In this document: one piece after another, positions 54,598 to 63,613 of the stretch | How positions within the stretch are numbered: the first letter of the stretch is position 1 | Layout: each line of letters starts with the position of its first letter | Assembly: GCA_001769535.1 (NCBI GenBank) | Contig: MEOH01000012.1 | Span: 86,791-150,790 of the forward strand | Direction: 5' to 3' | DNA length: 64,000 nt | DNA from: Bacteroidetes bacterium GWF2_38_335 | GTDB lineage: Bacteria > Bacteroidota > Bacteroidia > Bacteroidales > GWF2-38-335 | Translations under genes and position numbers: made by a program | Notes under the pieces: model-generated | The model's input: only the letters and a program-made list of their open reading frames with translations | What the model was told of the DNA's origin: nothing | Database searches by the model: none

Positions 54598-56400
54598 TTA
54601 ACCATTGGATTTTATAATAATTTCTGTTGATGAGATATTTTTCCCTACTACTAATAGAGATGCTGCATGAGAAAAAAAATCAGCACGTTTTTTCAAAAAT
54701 AATTCAAAGTCATTTCTAATTTTTTTCTTTTTGTCCTCTTCTGAAAGACTACCATAGCCACCATTAGCAAGTTCCTTTACCGGAATTAAGTGCGAATTCA
54801 GTCTTTCATTAACAATTTCTTCAGACACCCATTGATACCTATCCTTCAAATATTTTAAGGGCTCCTTTCTACCAATGTTCTGGTTAGTATTATCTTCAAT
54901 AAGGGAACAATTTAAAGCAAGGAAACTGTCAATCTCTGCTTCTTTTAATAATGCGTCAGGAAAAATATGATGGTATTGCCGTTTTGATATATTGTTTCTG
55001 TCAATTCTGTGTCCAGTTGCAAAATCAAATGAGCCTAAACGACAAGCAATTGCTAGAATTGCTTTTCCTCGAATAGTATCTCTTTTAGGCCATCCTGCAG
55101 ATAACAATTCGTCTGCATCCGAAATGGGATATGAAATTCTGTTAAAAATAGGCACATCAAGTTCTGAATAAATTTCCCCTTTTTCTTTGGTAGTTTCAGT
55201 AATAATTCTCTTCAATGCAATATAATCATAATATGCATGTGTTGCAGCTGAATTTTCATATCGGTCAGTGAAAAAAGCCGACCATAAATATTTTTTCAAT
55301 AACAATTCATATCGTCCCCGTTTATCACCTTTCTCAGGAATAAATGGAAAAAGCGCTGCAATAACAGCTAAAACAGCATTTGTCGGCAAACGATCATGAT
55401 CAATAACTCCTTCGTTATTGAGAAAAACTGACATTTCATGAAGTCCTTTTTCCATATCAGACCAATTATCTACCATTACAGTTTTATCCATATCCCAAAG
55501 TCCCCTCTGATTAGGTAATTTCTCTTGAAGAAGCGCGGATGTATTCAAAATGAGATAAGAAAGGTCAAAATAATGTTTTATGTCAGGGTGCTTTTTGTCC
55601 AATTCATCCTGAAGATCATGCAGTGATTTCCCTTTGACACTTTCAACTTCTGCGACAATAATGTCGAAAGCGGAAAGTGGTTTACTATTGGTGTTCATAT
55701 TTATGAATACATCCAGCGCAACATCTTTTTCTGTTGAAACCGGCAATGATAAATAAGGTAAATTGTAATTTTTTATTATTGATCGTAGATCCTTTATTTT
55801 ATCGCTTATTGATTTTTTCCAATTGAAAAACTCCTCCAACTTATCAGCTACATCAGGCTTGCGAAAATCTGTTGCCTTTTTAATCCAATTGTCAATTTCA
55901 TTTTGTATGTCTTCAGGTCTAAGTAACTCAGTAGGAATCATTCCACGCTTTAAACACTCTTCGGAATCATCACACCATAAAGGATAACGTTGCCCATTTT
56001 TCTTAAAATATCTTCCCCTGCAATATACAAATTGTTCGTTACTTTCCTTTTCATTATGATGATCAAATTCAGGCACATAAATATAAAAACTCTCCCATTC
56101 ATAATTATTATGAAGAACACGCCACAATGCAGTTAATCTTTGCTGACCATCCAACAAATGTTCCATTACTCTGTTCTTTATTTCTGGAGCCGTAGAAAGA
56201 AATCGTGAAACAAAAGGCTCTTTTTCACCAATTTCTAAAACAAGAGTGATGCCAAGCGGTAGGTTTTGAGAGATTGTATTGACAAGGCTACTTATTCTTT
56301 TCCAATCCCATGCTTCATACCGCTGGAATCTAGGTAGTTTTATTTCACCTCTTTGAATTTTACCATACCAATCATCAAGTTTTCTGTTTCTTGCTTCCAT
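54598..56400 (-). CDS. DUF262/HNH protein, GmrSD-like
   Basis: A 600-residue protein. The N-terminal DUF262 (ParB-like NTPase/DNase fold) shows LPRFQRYEAWDW at ~22-33 and DGQQR at 84-88. The C-terminal HNH-type (DUF1524-like) region shows YHHIFP at 476-481 and N-x-x-LI at ~497. Fused DUF262-DUF1524 proteins include the type IV restriction enzyme GmrSD, which cuts modified phage DNA. Here the length and order fit a single-chain form; substrate unknown. It follows the NDT-like gene by 73 bases. Confidence 0.8.
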   Translation of the reverse strand: MEARNRKLDDWYGKIQRGEIKLPRFQRYEAWDWKRISSLVNTISQNLPLGITLVLEIGEKEPFVSRFLSTAPEIKNRVMEHLLDGQQRLTALWRVLHNNYEWESFYIYVPEFDHHNEKESNEQFVYCRGRYFKKNGQRYPLWCDDSEECLKRGMIPTELLRPEDIQNEIDNWIKKATDFRKPDVADKLEEFFNWKKSISDKIKDLRSIIKNYNLPYLSLPVSTEKDVALDVFINMNTNSKPLSAFDIIVAEVESVKGKSLHDLQDELDKKHPDIKHYFDLSYLILNTSALLQEKLPNQRGLWDMDKTVMVDNWSDMEKGLHEMSVFLNNEGVIDHDRLPTNAVLAVIAALFPFIPEKGDKRGRYELLLKKYLWSAFFTDRYENSAATHAYYDYIALKRIITETTKEKGEIYSELDVPIFNRISYPISDADELLSAGWPKRDTIRGKAILAIACRLGSFDFATGHRIDRNNISKRQYHHIFPDALLKEAEIDSFLALNCSLIEDNTNQNIGRKEPLKYLKDRYQWVSEEIVNERLNSHLIPVKELANGGYGSLSEEDKKKKIRNDFELFLKKRADFFSHAASLLVVGKNISSTEIIIKSNG

Positions 56401-56473
56401 AAACTTACTTTTTTAGGTGTTAAACTGAATGCCTATTTTCAATTTTTCTTTTCCAATTATTAATTAATAATAC

Positions 56474-57532
56474 TTATCGACGGAGCAATTCTTCTATCTC
56501 CTTTAAATCAACATCTAATGACCTAGCTTTATTTTCAATATATTCTTCTAGGTAATCTAAAAGCTCAAGTGCGATTCGTCCATCTGGAGAAAATAGTTCT
56601 TTCATTGTGGTAAAGATCAATTTCTCATTATCCAACAGTGCATACAAATCAACAATGGGTTTATTGATATAAAATTCATTAGTAATTCCCTTACCTAATA
56701 CACCCCTGGGAACATCTGGCAGATTACCCATGGTAGTTATAAAGTATTCCTGCATTCCAAAAAATTTGTTTATTTCAGCAATCAATGTTTTAGATGTGAT
56801 AATATTCTCGTACAATATACTGGACTCATACGGTATATTTAACTCAGCCAAGGCTGTAGTTAAATTATTAAATTTAAGATTGAACAACTGTGTTATAGTA
56901 AATTCCTGTGTTTCAGAAAGGTTTGCTTTTTCATAATTTATTATTAAGTCCCAAATCTCATCGCATATGTTTGAAATTGTTTCAATTATAACAGCGTTAC
57001 TTTTGAGTCTTTCAACATCTGCTTCGTCTTTAAATCGCTGTTTTTGTTGCAAATAACTTAATACAGGTGAATCATACTTATTAGTACTTAAAACTTCATC
57101 AATACTTTTATGCATTTCTGTTTTAAAACGTTCAAAATTAGCTGGCTGTTCAGTAGTTGTTTTAGAATATTTATACCCAACCGTTAAGTAATCCCTTAGA
57201 TCTGATGGCAGGTTATTAATTTCCTGAGTAATAATTATGGTGCCTCTTCGTAGGGAATGTCGAACCCCCAATTCATACATCACATTGGGATTCAGACCTG
57301 TTAAATCTGCAATTACGAGTTCTGCTGTATTAAGGTTATTAACAATTCCTGTAACTATTGATCCTACTTTATTGTTAAATCGCTCTACAATTGGAAAGTA
57401 TTGTTTACCATCTTTTTGGTAAGCTTCAACGGCACTTTTCAAAATGTGCTCATAAATGTAGTCCAAGTCAGATTTATCTAATTCGCTAGCTTTAGAAAAT
57501 GGCATCAGTATAAAACAAGTTTTTTGTTGCAT
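56474..57532 (-). CDS. Nucleoside 2-deoxyribosyltransferase/TIR-like protein
   Basis: A 352-residue protein. Residues 1-100 match the NDT/TIR-like fold: KTCFILMPFS at 4-13, then VIADLTGLNPNVMYELGVRH at 73-92 with the catalytic glutamate E87. Such domains cleave nucleosides or NAD and are frequent defence effectors. The remaining ~220 residues are helical and unrecognised (possible sensor). It lies upstream of the GmrSD-like gene and may act with it. Confidence 0.7.
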   Translation of the reverse strand: MQQKTCFILMPFSKASELDKSDLDYIYEHILKSAVEAYQKDGKQYFPIVERFNNKVGSIVTGIVNNLNTAELVIADLTGLNPNVMYELGVRHSLRRGTIIITQEINNLPSDLRDYLTVGYKYSKTTTEQPANFERFKTEMHKSIDEVLSTNKYDSPVLSYLQQKQRFKDEADVERLKSNAVIIETISNICDEIWDLIINYEKANLSETQEFTITQLFNLKFNNLTTALAELNIPYESSILYENIITSKTLIAEINKFFGMQEYFITTMGNLPDVPRGVLGKGITNEFYINKPIVDLYALLDNEKLIFTTMKELFSPDGRIALELLDYLEEYIENKARSLDVDLKEIEELLRR

Positions 57533-57713
57533 AGTCTATTATAATTATCTGCCGCCATACTTAATGGCTGGTCTTCAATTTTTTATTTTTTTGTTAATGC
57601 TACAAATTAAGGGTAGCTCACAATTCTAGTTGCAAAAACGAGCCGGCAAAGAAAGACGTAAGCCTCACAAAGCAATGAAGGACTGAATATTGAACATGCT
57701 TTTTCCTATTGTT

Positions 57714-57801
57714 TGATGAACCGCAATATACGTGACCCATACGTGCGTTGGTGTGAGAGGCGCTCCCCGTCGGCTTAGCTGACGGGGCCGTCTACTCGAT
57801 T
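57714..57801 (+). mobile_element. Group II intron 3'-end remnant (domains V-VI)
   Basis: GAACCGCAATATACG-TGACC-CATACG and TTGGTGTGAGAGG resemble intron domain V with its bulge; a GC-rich hairpin CCCCGTC-GGCTTAGCT-GACGGGG and a CTACTCGAT end resemble domain VI and the 3' splice end. Three pairs of domain V are broken, and there is no reverse transcriptase, so it is decayed. It sits antisense to the surrounding genes and is followed directly by TGTGCACA. Confidence 0.5.
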
Positions 57802-57813
57802 GTGCACAGTATT

Positions 57814-58107
57814 TTATTTATTTTCTGTCAGTTCATATTCTACTAATTCAGAATGTATTACTTTTATTTCAGCATTTAACTGATTTAAATATTCAATACA
57901 AATATTATTATACAAATCAAAAATTTCGTCTTCCAACTCAAATTCAAATAGTCCTTTTTTTAATTCTTTTAAAATCAAATTAAAGGCAGATTTTACATTG
58001 TTGGGATTATCATCTGTTAAAGTAATTTTGATTGGATTTTCTCCAACTCCGAGAATTAAATAGGTATTACTTTCTTCTCTTTTAATGCTTGCTTTTTTAG
58101 TTTCCAT
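57814..58107 (-). CDS. Small partner of the PHP-ATPase
   Basis: A 97-residue acidic protein from ATG 58107 (METKKASIKREESNTYLILG), preceded by AGAGGA; a GTG at 58125 would add six residues. The fold looks like a small alpha/beta domain (PIKITLTDDNPNNVKSAFNL). It overlaps the 3' end of the Ppl-like gene by 11 bases, so translation is coupled. I do not recognise it; an inhibitor, chaperone or sensor for the ATPase is possible. Confidence 0.7.
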   Translation of the reverse strand: METKKASIKREESNTYLILGVGENPIKITLTDDNPNNVKSAFNLILKELKKGLFEFELEDEIFDLYNNICIEYLNQLNAEIKVIHSELVEYELTENK

Positions 58108-60241
58108 ATATTGTTCCTCTTTCACCGAAGGCTTCTTTACCTCCTTCTAAAGTTTTCATACTAATTTCTTTCCAATCAAGACTTGGTCTTGAACCATAAA
58201 TACAATTCAATGAATTAGAAAAGGGGTTACCTGTGAGTGTAAAATGCTTTCCTTGGTCATGTAAGCGATAAATTGAATTGTATGGTAATGTTCTTACTGC
58301 AATATTTGCATCATGAGTCGCGATAATTACTTTTTTACTAAGAAGTGATTTTTCTTTTATTAAAGGCACAATCACATCATTAATGTAATCATTTCCCAAA
58401 CTTTTTTCAGGCTCGTCAATTAAATAAATATCTTTTTCCTCAAGTAACTCTTTGTGTAATAAAATCATTGAAGACTCTCCATTAGAAGGATTGTAAATGG
58501 TTGAATTTAAAGTAAAATGCCTATACTTTAATAGCAAATCACTAATTGAATTTATTGTTCCAATATTCTCAATTTCATTTAATTCTGTAATTTTTGAAAA
58601 CAACTCATTTGAATGAATATGTTTTGAAATAGAGACAATTGCATTAGCGAAATCCTTTTGAGGTGTTTTATAGACATTCTTAACAGGTGTGTAGTCTCCA
58701 TTTGAAATAGAACCATTATGAAAAATTAAATTTGTTTTACAAACTAACTCTCCTTTTTCTCCAAGGCTACCAGCGTATTCTTCAATGGGATTTATTGGTT
58801 GATTTATTATCTTAACAATCTTTTTAGACGCTCTTTCAATTTTTATACGGTTTCTTGAATATTCTAAAAAACCTGTCTTTGTGGGTCTGGGTGGTTGATT
58901 TGTTTTTTTTGCAATTTCATAATTAAAGCAAGAAATAATACTATTGAGCAACTTGATACTTTTATTATCTATAAAGTTTTGTTCAGTTCCATTTTTAAGT
59001 TGTATAAGAATTTTTTCAAGGATTACGCCAAGCTCCTTAATTAATTCAACATCAATATATTTAATTATTTCAGGATTATCTTTCAAATACTCATTAAAAG
59101 ACAAGAAATTATTGCGAATTTCAGATATTTCATCAAGGATTTTTTCAGATTGCACTTCATCTTCTTGGGTAATATTTTTGATTTTTAGCTTTTGGGATAT
59201 TTTATTAGTCTCCTGAAAAGAAAAGTGTAAGACATACTTGTTTAAAGTGGTTACTTTTTCTTCAGTAACTATTTTTAGGAATTTAATTTCGTTAATGCAC
59301 TCATCAAATCCAAAATCAGAAACATTACAGTTGAATGAATTACCCTTTATGTCATAGACTGTGTTTAGATGATTTTCGTTTGATTTATAAACAGCAGTTT
59401 TATGTCCTTTACTATTATAATGTTTAGATAGCGATTCCAAAATATCCGTTTTCCCTGTGCCTTTACTTCCGAAAAGAACATTTATATCTGAATAAATATC
59501 TAAAACTACTTTTTCAAATGGGTCGCTTTTAAACGGAAAGAGTTCAATAGTTTCTTTAGATTTTTTGTCTAAAATCGTATTTATAGTTGCTTCATCTTTT
59601 TCAAGTAATAAACAGAACTGCTCAAAAGTCTCAACAGGTAATCTTAGTTCAGGTAAATCTTGCGATAATTCTATGTATTTTTCCCAATTTTGGACATCTG
59701 AACCATATATTGAATTGTGTCCGTGACTTATATAAATTCCTGCTGAAATTGAATTAGAAGCTTCTTTTAAGATACGTTTGGGATTAGAGACTAAATTATA
59801 TAGAATTTCAATTTCCTTGTCACCTAAATTTGGTTTTTTTACGAAATAATGAGCTATATAAATACAATCTAAAGCATCAAATTTTTCAACTATTTCTTTC
59901 AAAGAAATTGAAAAATTATCTGGGTTTTCTCCATTTATAATTGCCTCAACTGCTTTTTCAAATTCTTTATAGTTTTTTGGATTGCAAATAACTATTAAAT
60001 GAGACCTTTTTCCATTTTCAAAAACATCAAGTTCTATTCCTGGCCATATTTGACAATGGCTTGATACACCATCTCTAAAACCCTCATATTGCGAAGCATC
60101 AAAATGATTGTGGTTTGTAATTGCTAAGATATTTACGTCAGTATCTCTTAATATTTCTACAAACTTCTCTTTTTCGATATTTCTAGTCGGGGCATCACCA
60201 GACTTTACTTTTTTCGTATGTACGTGAATGTCAATTTTCAT
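58097..60241 (-). CDS. PHP-phosphoesterase/ATPase fusion, Ppl-like defence protein
   Basis: A 714-residue protein. Residues 1-180 are a PHP domain: metal-binding HxH at 6-8 (IDIHVHT) and TNHNHF at 42-47, with further histidines (IAHYFV, SHGHNS). Residues ~245-700 are an ABC/SMC-like ATPase: Walker A GSKGTGKT at 258-265, signature-like NPSNGESSMILLHK, Walker B IYLIDEPEKSLG and the switch histidine in ATHDANIAV. This fusion matches the Ppl antiphage candidate described in the large defence-island survey of 2020 (from memory). Probably ATP-gated nucleic-acid hydrolysis. Confidence 0.8.
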   Translation of the reverse strand: MKIDIHVHTKKVKSGDAPTRNIEKEKFVEILRDTDVNILAITNHNHFDASQYEGFRDGVSSHCQIWPGIELDVFENGKRSHLIVICNPKNYKEFEKAVEAIINGENPDNFSISLKEIVEKFDALDCIYIAHYFVKKPNLGDKEIEILYNLVSNPKRILKEASNSISAGIYISHGHNSIYGSDVQNWEKYIELSQDLPELRLPVETFEQFCLLLEKDEATINTILDKKSKETIELFPFKSDPFEKVVLDIYSDINVLFGSKGTGKTDILESLSKHYNSKGHKTAVYKSNENHLNTVYDIKGNSFNCNVSDFGFDECINEIKFLKIVTEEKVTTLNKYVLHFSFQETNKISQKLKIKNITQEDEVQSEKILDEISEIRNNFLSFNEYLKDNPEIIKYIDVELIKELGVILEKILIQLKNGTEQNFIDNKSIKLLNSIISCFNYEIAKKTNQPPRPTKTGFLEYSRNRIKIERASKKIVKIINQPINPIEEYAGSLGEKGELVCKTNLIFHNGSISNGDYTPVKNVYKTPQKDFANAIVSISKHIHSNELFSKITELNEIENIGTINSISDLLLKYRHFTLNSTIYNPSNGESSMILLHKELLEEKDIYLIDEPEKSLGNDYINDVIVPLIKEKSLLSKKVIIATHDANIAVRTLPYNSIYRLHDQGKHFTLTGNPFSNSLNCIYGSRPSLDWKEISMKTLEGGKEAFGERGTIYGN

Positions 60242-60263
60242 TTGAGGTTTTTTTTAATATTGT

Positions 60264-60393
60264 GCACAACGCTGGAAGCTACACGCAGGGGCGGACTGCT
60301 GGAGTTTCCCGGTCAAACCGAAAAGCTGCCCGGGCGGAAAGATGCCCGCCGGAAACCACTGCTGCCGCACTTGACAGGTAGCTGAAGTTATGC
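60264..60393 (-). other. 130-bp imperfect palindrome, attC-like
   Basis: Bounded by GCACAAC (60264-60270) and GTTATGC (60387-60393). The two halves pair as nested blocks: AGCTAC (60277-60282) with GTAGCT (60378-60383), and GTTTCC (60304-60309) with GGAAAC (60351-60356), around GGGCGG-type GC-rich arms. Size, nested imperfect pairing and GTT-type ends resemble an integron attC site, but each core has one mismatch to RYYYAAC/GTTRRRY. It overlaps the HerA stop codon by three bases. Confidence 0.45.
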
Positions 60394-62322
60394 CTTCGCC
60401 CTTTTTTGTTTATACCATTCTTCATTTATTATACAATTGTCGCTATTTGGTTCAGGATCGGCTTTTTCTATTTTTACACTTAATGGCATTGGGACACAAT
60501 TACCAAATATTAATGCTTCACCTGGAGTTGATTGCTTAATTCTTGTTATATAGTCTGCTGAAAAATAAGGAAGAACCGAATAAATATAGTTCATATCCAC
60601 TTCATTTTGAATTCTATGAATAATGTAGTTTCCGCATTGTGATAATACTGTTTGTGATAGCTCAGACGGTCTTTGCGAAGAAACAATCAAATACATACTA
60701 AATTTTCGTCCTTCTCTAGCAATCTTTTCAAAAATATTTTCTTTTAATAGATATTCGGTGTCCTTTTTTATGTATCGGTGAGCTTCGTCCAATATTATAT
60801 GAACTGGATTTTTCCTTCTTAATTCACCCATTTTTCGTTTTCTATTGTCAAAGATTAAACGATTTATAACGCTGGTCAGTAACTCTAGAATATCCCTATT
60901 GACTTCACTTGAATCTAAAACTACTAATTGGTTTGTATTAGAATTTTCAGAAATACCAAATACAGATTCAAGATAATCTTCTTCTGACGCAAAGATCTTG
61001 TCCTCATCCTTCATAAATGAACAGTCAGAATTTCTCAAGAAGTAATCTAATCTACTCATCATTGTTGATGTGTTTTCACCAATTCTTGAATTTCCTTTTG
61101 CACTCTCTTCAAGTAAAACCAATTCAGATGCAATAGCTAAAAATTTGAAATCGTAATAATTTCCGTGTTTAAGCTTCAGTTCTTGAACATTATATGCTAA
61201 CTCATAGTCTATATTTTCACTTAATTGATTTATTACATCAAGCAATTTTGAATCTTTAACACCATAGCTTAAAACACAACGTTTGAGAATCAAATCAATG
61301 TCGGAAATAAACTCTTCAAGTTCATCCGATTTATCAAATTTACCACTTGATATTACTTCCCGTATTTTTCTAACTGCACTAGCTGCCGAAGTAACATTAG
61401 CGGTGTCACTATCAACCCTACTAAAAATAAAGTTCAGTATGTTGTATAATTTAAATCTAAAGTAGTTTATAAACTTTTTTCTATCTCTTTTGCTACCCGT
61501 TTTTATTTTATAAAACTTATAACATTCTTGTAACACCTTATCCCAAAATGGTTTTTGAGTTCTGTCTGTCGCCATTAAAAATGCAGACCACTCATCAAGA
61601 TTCATTAAATAGTATGGTAAAGTAAATTGTGTAAATCCTTCATTAATGTTGGGTTTGTAAAATACTGTGGTTATGTCTTTTTGTTTTTCTTGTTCGAATG
61701 CTTTTTTGTATTCGCCATTAACATCAAAGATAATCACCTTCATTCCTAAACCTGAATTGTTTGTTTTTCTTATAATTTCTTGGACAATATGTGAAATTGT
61801 ATTGGATTTTCCACTTCCACTATTGCCAATTACAGCAGTATGAATATTAAAGAGCTTATTAATATTAATTCTAACCGAATAATTAATTAAACTCTTACTT
61901 GTGCCTATTCTGATGTCGTTGTGTATTTTAGGATTAGTATTTCGTTCATCTTTGGTTTCTAGGATGTCGTGAATATCATTTTCAGTTACTATTAAAACAT
62001 CTGAATAAATTGAGGGAAAGATGCCAACACCCATTGTAAAAGTTCTATTCTTTCTTAATGTCCCAATGGGTTTAATTATGAGTTCACGTGAACTGTCTAG
62101 ATTAAAATTTGTATATGGTTTAGATTCACTGCTATTATCTAGTACTGAAACAACTTCACAAATGATTGTGTCTCCTGTAGAATTTTCAACTTTGAGATAA
62201 CTACCAATATTTCCAAAATAATATATTTTCCCTTCAATACTTACAGTCGAAGTTTTAGTTGAATGAAATAGTTTGACTCTGAACTTGTCAAATTCTACAG
62301 AAATTATTTTACCAATCTTCAT
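60388..62322 (-). CDS. HerA-type ATPase of a SIR2-HerA defence pair
   Basis: A 644-residue FtsK/HerA hexameric ATPase. Residues 1-60 are a HAS-barrel-like part, Walker A GNSGSGKS is at 166-173, Walker B HIILDEAHRY is near 535, and SSQRPSELSQTVLSQCGNYI carries the arginine finger. Its start overlaps the SIR2 stop in TAATG (one shared base), so the two are translationally coupled. With SIR2 it forms the known Her-SIR (Nezha) type antiphage system: HerA assembles with SIR2, which depletes NAD. Confidence 0.9.
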   Translation of the reverse strand: MKIGKIISVEFDKFRVKLFHSTKTSTVSIEGKIYYFGNIGSYLKVENSTGDTIICEVVSVLDNSSESKPYTNFNLDSSRELIIKPIGTLRKNRTFTMGVGIFPSIYSDVLIVTENDIHDILETKDERNTNPKIHNDIRIGTSKSLINYSVRININKLFNIHTAVIGNSGSGKSNTISHIVQEIIRKTNNSGLGMKVIIFDVNGEYKKAFEQEKQKDITTVFYKPNINEGFTQFTLPYYLMNLDEWSAFLMATDRTQKPFWDKVLQECYKFYKIKTGSKRDRKKFINYFRFKLYNILNFIFSRVDSDTANVTSAASAVRKIREVISSGKFDKSDELEEFISDIDLILKRCVLSYGVKDSKLLDVINQLSENIDYELAYNVQELKLKHGNYYDFKFLAIASELVLLEESAKGNSRIGENTSTMMSRLDYFLRNSDCSFMKDEDKIFASEEDYLESVFGISENSNTNQLVVLDSSEVNRDILELLTSVINRLIFDNRKRKMGELRRKNPVHIILDEAHRYIKKDTEYLLKENIFEKIAREGRKFSMYLIVSSQRPSELSQTVLSQCGNYIIHRIQNEVDMNYIYSVLPYFSADYITRIKQSTPGEALIFGNCVPMPLSVKIEKADPEPNSDNCIINEEWYKQKRAKA

Positions 62323-63512
62323 TATTTACTGGCTTTAATGTTTTCAATAAATCTTGATAAAATATCATTGCTTGATTTGTATTGGTTCACATCGGGAATA
62401 AAATTGTCAGTTATAAAATCAAAGTAATTTATCTTTTTCCCTTTGTACTTACCCCAAATTTTAAAAACCCTACTATCGTCTATCTTCGATAGTTTAATTT
62501 TATCATTCAATTCTTTAAAAATTACAATATTTATTGAGGAGTTGGTCGCTAAAGCTTGATGGATAATATTATTTACGTGCGAATCATTGAAGCCATAACC
62601 AATTATGAATAAAACACTATGGGGTTCAAGTAACTTCTTTTGAAACTCACGAAATAGCTCTGTATATGGACTTCCTAAACTTTTATCCTGTTTTGTTGGA
62701 GTTGGGTATATTAGGACGTTATTATCTTCTTTATATAATATTTCATTTTTTGAAACAACTTCACTTATATCGAAGAATGAATTCTTGTTCGATTTATCTT
62801 CTATCCAATTTATGGAGCCATGGATTTTGTATAGATAAACCATGTTTTCAACTGGTTCGTACTTATCTATACTTGTGTCCATTCTTTTCGAAAAGGAATA
62901 GTTAAAAAAGGCAGGATTAAAGAATTTATTTAGACCACCAATAAAACCATTAATGTAATTGATATTGATGCTATCTAATGCAGTTTCACTAAATAAATCA
63001 TTATTGGTTGTGAAAATGTTTATTCTCGAAAGGTCTCTGTTTCGTAGTGAAACTTTTTGATAGAACTTTTTATAAACTTCGAGAATTTTTGAATACGTTT
63101 CTATATCAACATTAATCTCGTTGAAAATGGTCTTCTCAATTTCAGCGATGAGTTTCTTGCAGTTGTTGAGTTCAACATCTCTAGGTGTAGTTAAGTTTTC
63201 AAGAAAGATTTTTTGAGAGTATAAAATCCCTAACAATTCTTCAAAGTCTGTTTCTTCTTTTAATTTAATATTGTCAAATAATGCACTTTGCTCTTTGGCT
63301 AGTTTGGCAACATTTGCTTTAACCTTTGCAAACAAGTCCTTCATCACAGGAATTGCACCGTTACTTGTCCCCGAGCCGAACAAGAAATAGATGTTTTTCA
63401 TATTAAAAAGCTCAGTAATCCTTGACTTAATGAAATCTATTTTCTTTTCATCCTCATCATATTCCGAGAGTAAGTCTGTCGAACCTTGTCTGAAATTAAT
63501 AATGTCTGTCAT
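62322..63512 (-). CDS. SIR2 NADase subunit of a SIR2-HerA defence pair
   Basis: A 396-residue protein from ATG 63512 (MTDIINFRQGSTDLLSEYDE). Starts further up (63566, 63590) are open but lie in the repeat and the GTTATGC core, so I reject them. SIR2 motifs: GSGTSNGAIP near residue 46, TTNND, YKIHGSINW with the catalytic histidine, and FIIGYGFND. Defence SIR2 proteins hydrolyse NAD to abort infection. Directly coupled to HerA downstream. Confidence 0.9.
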   Translation of the reverse strand: MTDIINFRQGSTDLLSEYDEDEKKIDFIKSRITELFNMKNIYFLFGSGTSNGAIPVMKDLFAKVKANVAKLAKEQSALFDNIKLKEETDFEELLGILYSQKIFLENLTTPRDVELNNCKKLIAEIEKTIFNEINVDIETYSKILEVYKKFYQKVSLRNRDLSRINIFTTNNDLFSETALDSININYINGFIGGLNKFFNPAFFNYSFSKRMDTSIDKYEPVENMVYLYKIHGSINWIEDKSNKNSFFDISEVVSKNEILYKEDNNVLIYPTPTKQDKSLGSPYTELFREFQKKLLEPHSVLFIIGYGFNDSHVNNIIHQALATNSSINIVIFKELNDKIKLSKIDDSRVFKIWGKYKGKKINYFDFITDNFIPDVNQYKSSNDILSRFIENIKASK

Positions 63513-63572
63513 ATTTAAATCTTGTTCGTTTATTATCGAGTATCGCGTCCTTTTAGGGTGGGGCATAACGGC

Positions 63573-63613
63573 AGTTTGTCTAATAACCATTCAAATTCAA
63601 GAAAAAACTTTTC
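63573..63613. repeat. Direct repeat bracketing the defence block, right copy
   Basis: AGTTTGTCTAATA, CATTCAAATT and AAGAAAAAACTTTTCT, as at 51504-51546. It is separated from the SIR2 start by the GTTATGC sequence (minus strand, 63562-63568). Confidence 0.8.
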
